Assembly (NCBI GenBank): GCA_958298945.1
Contig: OY282608.1
Span: 16,779,933-16,843,932, forward strand
From: Atherix ibis
Lineage: Eukaryota > Arthropoda > Insecta > Diptera > Athericidae
Direction: 5' to 3'
Length of the DNA stretch: 64,000 nucleotides
Shown here: positions 19,501-29,999 of the stretch, one piece after another
How positions within the stretch are numbered: position 1 is the first letter of the stretch
How the letters are laid out: every line of letters begins with the position of its first letter
Notes under the pieces: generated by a model
The model's database searches: none
What the model saw: only the letters and a program-made list of their open reading frames with translations
What the model was told of the DNA's origin: nothing
Translations under genes and position numbers: made by a program

Positions 19501-21650
19501 CTGGCTTGTTGGCTTGTTGGTTTGTTGGTTTGTTGGTTTGTTCGTTTGTTGGTATATTCGTTGGTTGGTTTGTTTGTTTGTTGGTTTATTGGCTTGTTGG
19601 TTTGGTGGTTTGTTGTTTTTCTTGGTTTGTTGGTTTGTTGGTTTGTTCGTTTGTTGGTTTGTTGGTTTGTTGGTTTGTTGGTTTGTTTGTTTGTTGGGTT
19701 GTTGGTTTGTTGGTTTGTTGGCTTGTTGGTTTGTTGGTTTGTTGGCTTGTTGGTTTGTTGGTTTGTTGGATTGTTGGTTTGTTCGTTTGTTGGCTTGTTG
19801 GTTTGTTGGTTTTCGGTTTGTTCGTTTGTTGGTTTGTTGGTTTGTTGGCTTGTTGATTTGTTGGCTTGTTGGCTTGTTGGTTTGTTGGTTTGTTGGTTTG
19901 TTGGTTTGGTGGTTTGTTGGTTTGTTGGCTTGTTGGCTTGTTGGTTTGTTGATTTGTTGGTTTGTTTGTTTGTTGGTTTGTTCGTTTGTTGGTTTGTTGG
20001 TTTGTTGGTTTGTTGGTTTATTGGTTTGTTGGTTTGTTGGTTTGTTGGTTTGTTGGTATGTTGGTTTGTTCGTTTGTTGGTTTGCTCGTTTGTTGGTTTG
20101 TTGGTTTCTTGGTTTGTTGGTTTGTTGGTTTGTTGGTTTGTTCGTTTGTTGGTTTGTTGGTTTGTTTGTTTGTTGGTTTGTTGGCTTGTTGGTTTGTTGG
20201 TTTGTTGGTGTGTTGGCTTGTTGGTTTGTTGGTTTGTTGGTTTGTTGGCTTGTTGGTTTGCTGGCTTGTTGGTTTGTTGGTTTGTTGGTTTGTTGGTTTG
20301 TTGGGTTGTTGGTTTGTTCGTTTGTTGGTTTGTTGGTTTGTTGGTTTGTTAATTTGTTGGTTTGTTGGTTTGCTGGAGTGTTGGCTTGTTGGTTTTTTGG
20401 TTTGTTCGTTCATTGGTTTGTTGGTTTGTTGGTTTGTTGGTTTGTTGGATTGTTGGTTTGTTGGTTTGTTGGTTTGTTGGTTTGTTGGTTTTTTGGTTTG
20501 TTGGTTTGTTCGTTTGTTGGTTTGTTAGTTACTTGGTTTGTTGGTTTGTTGGTTTGTTGGTTTTTGTTTGTTGGTTTGTTGGTTGGTTGGCTTGTTGGTT
20601 TGTTGGTTTGTTGGTTTGTTGATTTGTTGGTTTGTTGGTTTGTTGGTTTGTTGGTTTGTTGGTTAGTTGGTTTGTTGGTTTGGTGGTTTGTTGGTTTGTT
20701 GGCTTGTTGGCTTGTTGGTTTGTTGATTTGTTGGTTTGTTTGTTTGTTGGTTTGTTGGTTTGTTCGTTTGTTGGTTTGTTGGTTTGTTGGTTTGTTGGTT
20801 TGTTGGTTTATTGGTTTGTTGGTTTGTTGGTTTGTTGGTTTGTTGGTATGTTTGTTTGTTCGTTTGTTGGTTTGCTCGTTTGTTGGTTTGTTGGTTTCTT
20901 GGTTTGTTGGTTTGTTGGTTTGTTGGTTTGTTCGTTTGTTGGTTTGTTGGTTTGATTGTTTGTTGGTTTGTTGGCTTGTTGGTTTGTTGGTTTGTTGGTG
21001 TGTTGGCTTGTTGGTTTGTTGGTTTGTTGGTTTGTTGGCTTGTTGGTTTGTTGGCTTGTTGGTTTGTTGGTTTGTTGGTTTGTTGGTTTGTTGGGTTGTT
21101 GGTTTGTTCGTTTGTTGGTTTGTTGGTTTGTTGGTTTGTTGGTTTGTTGGTTTGTTGGTTTGCTGGCGTGTTGGCTTGTTGGTTTTTTGGTTTGTTCGTT
21201 TATTGGTTTGTTGGTTTGTTGGTTTGTTGGTTTGTTGGATTGTTGGTTTGTTGGTTTGTTGGTTTGTTGGTTTTTTGGTTTGTTGGTTTGTTCGTTTGTT
21301 GGTTTGTTAGTTACTTGGTTTGTTGGTTTGTTGGTTTGTTGTTTGTTGGTTTGTTGGTTTGTTGGCTTGTTGGTTTGTTGGTTTGTTGGTTTGTTGATTT
21401 GTTGGTTTGTTGGTTTGTTGGTTTGTTGGTTTGTTGGTTTGTTGGTTAGTTGGTTTGTTGGATTGTTGGTTTGTTGGTTTGTTGGTTTGTTCGTTTGTTG
21501 GTTTGTTAGTTACTTGGTTTGCTGGTTTGTTGGTTTGTTGGTTTGGTGGTTTGTTTGTTTGTTGTTTGTTGGTTTGTTGGTTTGTTGGCTTGTTGGTTTA
21601 TTGGTTTGTTGGTTTGTTGGTTTGTTGGTTTGTTGGTTTATTGGTTTGTT
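16551..21650 (+). repeat. 5-kb tandem HOR, unit 1
   Basis: Contains, in order: a TTGTTTTATTGG unit near 16580, short TTCG cluster 16734-16769, GTTGGTTGG near 16962, CTAG landmark at 17437, TTACTTGG at 17706, 28-unit TTCG array, CTAG landmark at 19108, GGCATG at 19471, TTTTCGG 7-mer near 19808, TTACTTGG at 20529, GGCGTG near 21166, and TTACTTGG at 21311 and 21510. The whole series recurs in 21651-26670 at offsets of 4.99-5.10 kb (19108 to 24095, 20529 to 25523, 21311 to 26322, 21510 to 26529). Confidence 0.87.
18173..18392 (+). repeat. TTTGTTCG (CpG) sub-array, 28 units
   Basis: C at 18175 to 18391 at exact 8-base spacing, no interruption. Left flank TTTCTTGTTTTG, right flank TTTGTTGG TTAGTTGG. 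The counterpart in the next 5-kb unit (23256-23395) has 18 units. Confidence 0.98.
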
Positions 21651-24600
21651 GGTTTGTTGGCTTGTTGATTTGTTGGCTTGTTGTTTTATTGGTTTGTTGG
21701 TTTGTTGGTTTGTTGGTTTGTTGGTTTGTTGGTTTGTTGGCTTGTTGGTTTGTTGGTTTGTTGGTTTGTTGGTTTGTTGGTTTGTTGGTTTGTTGGTTTG
21801 TTGTTTTGTTGGTTTGTTGGTTTGTTCGTTTGTTTGTTTGTTCGTTTGTTCGTTTGTTCGTTTGTTGGTTAGTTGGTTTGTTGGTTTGTTTGTTTGTTGG
21901 TTTGTTGGTTTGTTGGTTTGTTGGCTTGTTGGTTTGTTGGCTTGTTGGTTTGTTGGTTTGTTGGTTTGTTGGTTTGTTGGTTTGTTGGCTTGTTGGTTTG
22001 TTTGATTGTTGGTTTGTTGGTTTTTTGGCTTGTTGGTTTGTTGGTTTGTTGGTTGGTTGGTTTGTTGGCTTGTTGGTTTGTTGGTTTGTTGGTTTGTTGG
22101 TTTGTTGGTTTGTTGGTTTGTTGGTTTGTTGGTTTGTTCGTTTGTTGGTTTGTTGGTTTGTTGGTTTGTTGGTTTGTTGGTTTGTTGGTTTGTTGGTTTG
22201 TTGGTTTGTTGGTTTGTTGCTTTGTTGGTTTGTTGGCTTGTTGGCTTGTCGGTTTTTTTGTTTGTTTGTTTGATAGTTTGTTGGTTTGTTGGTTTGTTGG
22301 TTTGTTCGTTTGTTGGTTTGTTGGTTTGTTCGTTTGTTCGTTTGTTCGTTTGTTCGTTTGTTAGTTTGTTGGTTTGTTGGTTTGTTCGTTTGTTGGTTTG
22401 TTGGTTTGTTGGTTTGTTTTTTTGTTGGTTTGTTGGTTTGTTGGTTTGTTGGCTTGTTGGTTTGTTGGTTTGTTGGTTTGTTCGTTTGTTGGCTTGTTCG
22501 TTTGTTGGCTTGTAGGTTTGTCGGCTAGTTGGTTTGTTGGTTTGTTGGTTTGTTGGTTTGTTGGTTTGTTGGTTTGTTAGCTTGTTGGTTTTTTAGCTTG
22601 TTGGCTTGTTGGTTTGTTGGTTTGTTCGTTTGTTGGTTTGTTCGTTTATTGGTTTGTTGGTTTGTTGGTTTGTTGGTTTGTTGGTTTGTTGGTTTGTTGG
22701 TTTGTTGGTTTGTTGATTTGTTGGTTTGTTGGTTTGTTGGTTTGTTGGTTTTTTGGTTTGTTGGTTTGTTCGTTTGTTGGTTTGTTAGTTACTTGGTTTG
22801 CTGGTTTGTTGGTTTGTTGGTTTGGTGGTTTGTTTGTTTGTTGTTTGTTGGTTTGTTGGTTTGTTGGCTTGTTGGTTTATTGGTTTGTTGGTTTGTTGGT
22901 TTGTTGGTTTGTTGGTTTATTGGTTTGTTGGTTTGTTGGTTTGTTGGTTTGTTGGTTAGTTGGTTTGTTGGTTTGTTGGTTTGTTGGCTTTTTGGTTTGT
23001 TGGTTTGGTGGTTTGTTGGTTTATTTGTTTGTTGATTTGTTGGTTTGTTGGTTTGTTGGTTTGTTGGTTTGTTGGTTTGTTGGCTTGTTGATTTGTTGGC
23101 TTGTTGGTTTATTGGTTTGTTGGTTTGTTGGTTTGTTGGTTTGTTGGTTTGTTGGTTTGTTGGTTTGTTGGTTTGTTGGCTTGTTGGTTTATTGGTTTGT
23201 TGGTTTGTTGGTTTGTTGGTTTGTTGGTTTCTTGTTTTGTTGGTTTGTTGGTTTGTTCGTTTGTTCGTTTGTTCGTTTGTTCGTTTGTTCGTTTGTTCGT
23301 TTGTTCGTTTGTTCGTTTGTTCGTTTGTTCGTTTGTTCGTTTGTTCGTTTGTTCGTTTGTTCGTTTGTTCGTTTGTTCGTTTGTTCGTTTGTTCGTTTGT
23401 TAGTTAGTTGGTTTGTTGGTTTGTTTGTTTGTTGGTTTGTTGGTTTGCTGGTTTGTTGGCTTGTTGGTTTGTTGGTTTGTTGGTTTGTTGGTTTGTTGGT
23501 TTGTTGGTTTGTTGGCTTGTTGGTTTGTTTGATTGTTGGTTTGTTGGTTTTTTGGCTTGTTGGTTTGTTGGTTTGTTGGTTTGTTGGTTTGTTGGTTTGT
23601 TGGCTTGTTGGTTTGTTGGTTTGTTGGTTTGTTGGTTTGTTGGTTTGGTGGTTTGTTGGTTTGTTCGTTTGTTGGTTTGTTGGTTTGTTGGTTTGTTGGT
23701 TTGTTGGTTTGTTGGTTTGTTGGTTTGTTGCTTTGTTGGTTTGTTGGCTTGTTGGCTTGTTGGTTTTTTTGTTTGTTTGTTTGATGGTTTGTTGGTTTGT
23801 TGGTTTGTTGGTTTGTTCGTTTGTTGGTTTGTTGGTTTGTTCGTTTGTTCGTTTGTTCGTTTGTTCGCTTGTTAGTTTGTTGGTTTGTTGGTTTGTTCGT
23901 TTGTTGGTTTGTTGGTGTGTTCGTTTGTTTGCTTGTTAGTTTGTTGGTTTGTTGGTTTGTTCGTTTGTTGGTTTGTTGGTGTGTTGGTTTGTTTTTTTGT
24001 TGGTTTGTTGGTTTGTTGGTTTGTTGGCTGGTTGGTTTGTTGGTTTGTTGGTTTGTTGGTTTGTTCGTTTGTTGGCTTGTTCGTTTGTTGGCTTGTAGGT
24101 TTGTCGGCTAGTTGGTTTGTTGGTTTGTTGGTTTGTTGGTTTGTTGGTTTGTTGGTTTGTTGGCTTGTTGGTTTGTTAGCTTGTTGGCTTGTTGGTTTGT
24201 TGGTTTGTTCGTTTGTTGGTTTGTTGGTTTGTTGGTTTGTTGGTTTGTTGGTTTGTTGGCTTGTTGGCTTGTTGGTTTGTTGGTTTGTTGTTTTGTTGGT
24301 TTGTTGGCTTGTTGGCTTGTTGGTTTGTTGGTTTGTTGGTTTGTTCGTTTGTTGGTTTGTTGGTTTTTTGGTTTGTTGGCTTGTTGGTTTGTTGGTTTGT
24401 TGGTTTGTTGGTTTTTCCGTTTGTTGGTTTTTTGGTTTGTTGGTTTGTTGGTTTGTTGGCATGTTGGTATGTTTGCTTGTTGGTTTGCTGGCTTGTTGGC
24501 TTGTTGGTTTGTTGGTTTGTTGGTTTGTTCGTTTGTTGGTATATTCGTTGGTTGGCTTGTTTGTTTGTTGGTTTATTGGCTTGTTGGTTTGGTGGTTTGT

Positions 24601-26670
24601 TGTTTTCTTGGTTTGTTGGTTTGTTGGTTTGTTCGTTTGTTGGTTTGTTGGTTTGTTGGTTTGTTGGTTTGTTGGTTTGTTTGTTTGTTGGGTTGTTGGT
24701 TTGTTGGTTTGTTGGCTTGTTGGTTTGTTGGTTTGTTGGCTTGTTGGTTTGTTGGTTTGTTGGATTGTTGGTTTGTTCGTTTGTTGGCTTGTTGGTTTGT
24801 TGGTTTTCGGTTTGTTCGTTTGTTGGTTTGTTGGTTTGTTGGCTTGTTGATTTTTTGGCTTGTTGGCTTGTTGGTTTGTTGGTTTGTTGGTTTGTTGGTT
24901 TGGTGGTTTGTTGGTTTGTTGGCTTGTTGGCTTGTTGGTTTGTTGATTTGTTGGTTTGTTTGTTTGTTGGTTTGTTCGTTTGTTGGTTTGTTGGTTTGTT
25001 GGTTTGTTGGTTTGTTGGTTTATTGGGGTGTTGGTTTGTTGGTTTGTTGGTTTGTTGGTATGTTGGTTTGTTCGTTTGTTGGTTTGCTCGTTTGTTGGTT
25101 TATTGGTTTCTTGGTTTGTTGGTTTGTTGGTTTGTTCGTTTGTTGGTTTGTTGGTTTGTTTGTTTGTTGGTTTGTTGGCTTGTTGGTTTGTTGGTTTGTT
25201 GGTGTGTTGGCTTGTTGGTTTGTTGGTTTGTTGGTTTGTTGGCTTGTTGGTTTGTTGGCTTGTTGGTTTGTTGGTTTGTTGGTTTGTTGGTCTGTTGGGT
25301 TGTTGGTTTGTTCGTTTGTTGGTTTGTTGGTTTGTTGGTTTGTTGGTTTGTTGGTTTGTTGGTTTGCTGGAGTGTTGGCTTGTTGGTTTTTTGGTTTGTT
25401 CGTTTATTGGTTTGTTGGTTTGTTGGTTTGTTGGTTTGTTGGATTGTTGGTTTGTTGGTTTGTTGGTTTGTTGGTTTGTTGGTTTTTTGGTTTGTTGGTT
25501 TGTTCGTTTGTTGGTTTGTTAGTTACTTGGTTTGTTGGTTTGTTGGTTTGTTGGTTTGCTGTTTGTTGGTTTGTTGGTTGGTTGGCTTGTTGGTTTGTTG
25601 GTTTGTTGGTTTGTTGATTTGTTGGTTTGTTGGTTTGTTGGTTTGTTGGTTTGTTGGTTTGTTGGTTAGTTGGTTTGTTGGTTTGGTGGTTTGTTGGTTT
25701 GTTGGCTTGTTGGCTTGTTGGTTTGTTGATTTGTTGGTTTGTTTGTTTGTTGGTTTGTTGGTTTGTTCGTTTGTTGGTTTGTTGGTTTGTTGGTTTGTTG
25801 GTTTGTTGGTTTATTGGTTTGTTGGTTTGTTGGTTTGTTGGTTTGTTGGTATGTTTGTTTGTTCGTTTGTTGGTTTGCTCGTTTGTTGGTTTGTTGGTTT
25901 CTTGGTTTGTTGGTTTGTTGGTTTGTTGGTTTGTTCGTTTGTTGGTTTGTTGGTTTGATTGTTTGTTGGTTTGTTGGCTTGTTGGTTTGTTGGTTTGTTG
26001 GTGTGTTGGCTTGTTGGTTTGTTGGTTTGTTGGTTTGTTGGCTTGTTGGTTTGTTGGCTTGTTGGTTTGTTGGTTTGTTGGTTTGTTGGTTTGTTGGGTT
26101 GTTGGTTTGTTCGTTTGTTGGTTTGTTGGTTTGTTGGTTTGTTGGTTTGTTGGTTTGTTGGTTTGCTGGCGTGTTGGCTTGTTGGTTTTTTGGTTTGTTC
26201 GTTTATTGGTTTGTTGGTTTGTTGGTTTGTTGGTTTGTTGGTTTGTTGGATTGTTGGTTTGTTGGTTTGTTGGTTTGTTGGTTTTTTGGTTTGTTGGTTT
26301 GTTCGTTTGTTGGTTTGTTAGTTACTTGGTTTGTTGGTTTGTTGGTTTGTTGGTTTGTTGTTTGTTGGTTTGTTGGTTTGTTGGCTTGTTGGTTTGTTGG
26401 TTTGTTGGTTTGTTGATTTGTTGGTTTGTTGGTTTGTTGGTTTGTTGGTTTGTTGGTTAGTTGGTTTGTTGGTTTGTTGGTTTGTTGGTTTGTTGGTTTG
26501 TTGGTTTGTTCGTTTGTTGGTTTGTTAGTTACTTGGTTTGCTGGTTTGTTGGTTTGTTGGTTTGGTGGTTTGTTTGTTTGTTGTTTGTTGGTTTGTTGGT
26601 TTGTTGGCTTGTTGGTTTATTGGTTTGTTGGTTTGTTGGTTTGTTGGTTTGTTGGTTTATTGGTTTGTTG
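21651..26670 (+). repeat. 5-kb tandem HOR, unit 2
   Basis: Second copy of the 5-kb unit, abutting unit 1 near the TTGTTTTATTGG unit at about 21680. Landmarks: CTAG at 22512 and 24095, TTACTTGG at 22789, 25523, 26322 and 26529, GGCATG at 24458, GGCGTG near 26169. It differs from unit 1 by an 18- instead of 28-unit TTCG array, a GGGGTG unit near 25025 and GGTCTG near 25290. Similarity to unit 1 stops near 26670. Confidence 0.87.
23256..23395 (+). repeat. TTTGTTCG (CpG) sub-array, 18 units
   Basis: C at 23258 to 23394. It is 10 units shorter than the 18173-18392 counterpart, while most flanking landmarks keep near-constant spacing. The right flank has TTAGTTAG instead of TTGGTTAG. Confidence 0.97.
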
Positions 26671-28700
26671 GTTTGTTGGTTTGTTGGTTTGTTGGTTAGT
26701 TGGTTTGTTGGTTTGTTGGTTTGTTGGCTTTTTGGTTTGTTTGTTTGGTGGTTTGTTGGTTTATTTGTTTGTTGATTTGTTGGTTTGTTGGTTTGTTGGT
26801 TTGTTGGTTTGTTGGTTTGTTGGTTTGTTGGCTTGTTGACTTGTTGGCTTGTTCGTTTATTGGTTTGTTGGTTTGTTGGTTTGTTGGTTTGTTGGTTTGT
26901 TGGTTTGTTGGTTTGTTGGTTTGTTGGCTTGTTGGTTTATTGGTTTGTTGGTTTGTTGGTCTGTTGGTTTGCTGGTTTCTTGTTTTGTTGGTTTGTTGGT
27001 TTGTTCGTTTGTTCGTTTGTTCGTTTGTTCGTTTGTTCGTTTGTTCGTTTGTTCGTTTGTTCGTTTGTTCGTTTGGTCGTTTGTTCGTTTGTTCGTTTGT
27101 TGGTTAGTTGGTTTGTTGGTTTGTTTGTTTGTTGGTTTGTTGGTTTGCTGGTTTGTTGGCTTGTTGGTTTGTTGGTTTGTTGGTTTGTTGGTTTGTTGGT
27201 TTGTTGGTTTGTTGGCTTGTTGGTTTGTTTGATTGTTGGTTTGTTGGTTTTTTGGCTTGTTGGTTTGTTGGTTTGTTGGTTTGTTGGTTTGTTGGTTTGT
27301 TGGTTTGTTGGTTTGTTGGTTTGTTGGTTTGTTGGTTTGTTGGTTTGTTCGTTTGTTGGTTTGTTGGTTTGTTGGTTTGTTGGTTTGTTGGTTTGTTGGT
27401 TTGTTGGTTTGTTGGTTTGTTGCTTTGTTGGTTTGTTGGCTTGTTGGCTTGTTGGTTTTTTTGTTTGTTTGTTTGATGGTTTGTTGGTTTGTTGGTTTGT
27501 TCGTTTGTTGGTTTGTTGGTTTGTTCGTTTGTTCGTTTGTTCGTTTGTTCGCTTGTTAGTTTGTTGGTTTGTTGGTTTGTTCGTTTGTTGGTTTGTTGGT
27601 GTGTTCGTTTGTTCGCTTGTTAGTTTGTTGGTTTGTTGGTTTGTTCGTTTGTTGGTTTGTTGGTGTGTTGGTTTGTTTTTTTGTTGGTTTGTTGGTTTGT
27701 TGGTTTGTTGGCTTGTTGGTTTGTTGGTTTGTTGGTTTGTTGGTTTGTTCGTTTGTTGGCTTGTTCGTTTGTTGGCTTGTAGGTTTGTCGGCTAGTTGGT
27801 TTGTTGGTTTGTTGGTTTGTTGGTTTGTTGGTTTGTTGGTTTGTTGGCTTGTTGGTTTGTTAGCTTGTTGGCTTGTTGGTTTGTTGGTTTGTTCGTTTGT
27901 TGGTTTGTTGGTTTGTTGGTTTGTTGGTTTGTTGGTTTGTTGGCTTGTTGGCTTGTTGGTTTGTTGGTTTGTTGTTTTGTTGGTTTGTTGGCTTGTTGGC
28001 TTGTTGGTTTGTTGGTTTGTTGGTTTGTTCGTTTGTTGGTTTGTTGGTTTTTTGGTTTGTTGGCTTGTTGGCTTGTTGGTTTGTTGGTTTGCTGGTTTTT
28101 CCGTTTGTTGGTTTTTTGGTTTGTTGGTTTGTTGGTTTGTTGGCATGTTGGTATGTTTGCTTGTTGGTTTGCTGGCTTGTTGGCTTGTTGGTTTGTTGGT
28201 TTGTTGGTTTGTTCGTTTGTTGGTATGTTCGTTGGTTGGTTTGTTTGTTTGTTGGCTTGTTGGTTTGTTGGTTTGTTGGTGTGTTGGTTTGTTGGTTTGT
28301 TGGTTTTTGGTTTGTTGGTTTGTTGGTTTGTTGGTATGTTGGTTTGTTGGTTTGTTGGTTTATTGGCTTGTTGGTTTGGTGGTTTGTTGTTTTCTTGGTT
28401 TGTTGGTTTGTTGGTTTGTTCGTTTGTTGGTTTGTTGGTTTGTTGGTTTGTTGGTTTGTTTGTTTGTTGGGTTGTTGGTTTGTTGGTTTGTTGGCTTGTT
28501 GGTTTGTTGGTTTGTTGGCTTGTTGGTTTGTTGGTTTGTTGGATTGTTGGTTTGTTCGTTTGTTGGTTTGTTGGTTTGTTGGTTTTTGGTTTGTTCGTTT
28601 GTTGGTCTGTTGGTTTGTTGGTTTGTTGGTTTGTTGGTTTGTTGGTTTGTTGGTTTGTTGGTTTGTTGGTTTGTTGGTTTGTTGGTTTCTTGGTTTGTTG
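26671..28700 (+). repeat. Partial HOR copy: 22.94-24.55 kb module joined to a 13.8-14.25 kb type module
   Basis: 26.68-28.25 kb follows 22.94-24.55 kb (GCTTTTTGG near 26727, TTCG array 27004-27095, TTTTTTTG/TGATGG near 27455-27477, CTAG landmark at 27779, GGCATG at 28142). From about 28.25 kb the order is that of 13.80-14.25 kb: GTATGTTCGTTGG, TGTGTTGG, TTTGGTGG/TTTTCTTGG near 28378-28398, GTTGGGTTG near 28468, TTTTTGG 7-mer near 28585 and GATTTTTTGG at about 28707. A private TTTTTGG 7-mer near 28303 is absent from the parallel copies. Confidence 0.75.
27004..27095 (+). repeat. TTTGTTCG (CpG) sub-array, 12 units
   Basis: C at 27006 to 27094; unit 10 is TTTGGTCG. Left flank TTTGCTGG TTTCTTGTTTTG. 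Confidence 0.96.
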
Positions 28701-29999
28701 GTTTTTTGATTTTTTGGTTTGTTCGTTTGTTGGCTTGTTGGTTTGTTGGTTTGTTGGCTTGTTGATTTGTTGGCTTGTTGGCTTGTTGGTTTGTTGGTTT
28801 GTTGGTTTGTTGGTTTGGTGGTTTGTTGGTTTGTTGGCTTGTTGGCTTGTTGGTTTGTTGATTTGTTGGTTTGTTTGTTTGTTGGTTTGTTCGTTTGTTG
28901 GTTTGTTGGTTTGTTGGTATGTTGGTTTGTTCGTTTGTTGGTTTGCTCGTTTGTTGGTTTGTTGGTTTCTTGGTTTGTTGGTTTGTTAATTTGTTGGTTT
29001 GTTCGTTTATTGGTTTGTTGGTTTGTTTGTTTGTTGGTTTGTTGGCTTGTTGGTTTGTTGGTTTGTTGGTGTGTTGGCTTGTTGGTTTGTTGGTTTGTTG
29101 GTTTGTTGGCTTGTTGGTTTGTTGGCTTGTTGGTTTGTTGGTTTGTTGGTTTGTTGGTTTGTTGGGTTGTTGGTTTGTTCGTTTGTTGGTTTGTTGGTTT
29201 GTTGGTTTGTTGGTTTGTTGGTTTGTTGGTTTGCTGGAGTGTTGGCTTGTTGGTTTTTTGGTTTGTTCGTTTATTGGTTTGTTGGTTTGTTGGTTTGTTG
29301 GTTTGTTGGATTGTTGGTTTGTTGGTTTGTTGGTTTGTTGGTTTGTTGGTTTGTTGGTTTTTTTGGTTTGTTGGTTTGTTCGTTTGTTGGTTTGTTAGTT
29401 ACTTGGTTTGTTGGTTTGTTGGTTTGTTGGTTTGTTGTTTGTTGGTTTGTTGGTTGGTTGGCTTGTTGGTTTGTTGGTTTGTTGGTTTGTTGATTTGTTG
29501 GTTTGTTGGTTTGTTGGTTTGTTGGTTTGTTGGTTAGTTGGTTTGTTGGTTTGGTGGTTTGTTGGTTTGTTGGCTTGTTGGCTTGTTGGTTTGTTGATTT
29601 GTTGGTTTGTTTGTTTGTTGGTTTGTTGGTTTGTTCGTTTGTTGGTTTGTTGGTTTGTTGGTTTGTTGGTTTGTTGGTTTATTGGTTTGTTGGTTTGTTG
29701 GTTTGTTGGTTTGTTGGTATGTTTGTTTGTTCGTTTGTTGGTTTGCTCGTTTGTTGGTTTGTTGGTTTCTTGGTTTGTTGGTTTGTTGGTTTGTTGGTTT
29801 CTTCGTTTGTTGGTATGTTCGTTGGTTGGTGTGTTTGTTTGTTGGCTTGTTGGTTTGTTGGTTTGTTGGTGTGTTGGTTTGTTGGTTTGTTGGTTTGTTG
29901 GTTTGTTGGTTTGTTGGTTTGTTGGTATGTTGGTTTGTTGGTTTGTTGGTTTATTGGCTTGTTGGTTTGGTGGTTTGTTGTTTTCTTGGTTTGTTTGTT
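28701..29999 (+). repeat. Copy of the 24.8-25.9 kb module plus a join to a GTATG/TTTGGTGG module
   Basis: 28.73-29.80 kb follows 24.82-25.93 kb at an offset of about 3.9 kb (TTTGGTGG, TTTGCTCG, TGTGTTGG, GTTGGGTTG, GGAGTG near 29237, TTACTTGG at 29399). It then switches at about 29.80 kb to the GTATGTTCGTTGG-type module seen near 13.76 kb. TTTTTTTGG, a 9-mer, is at about 29358. Confidence 0.72.
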
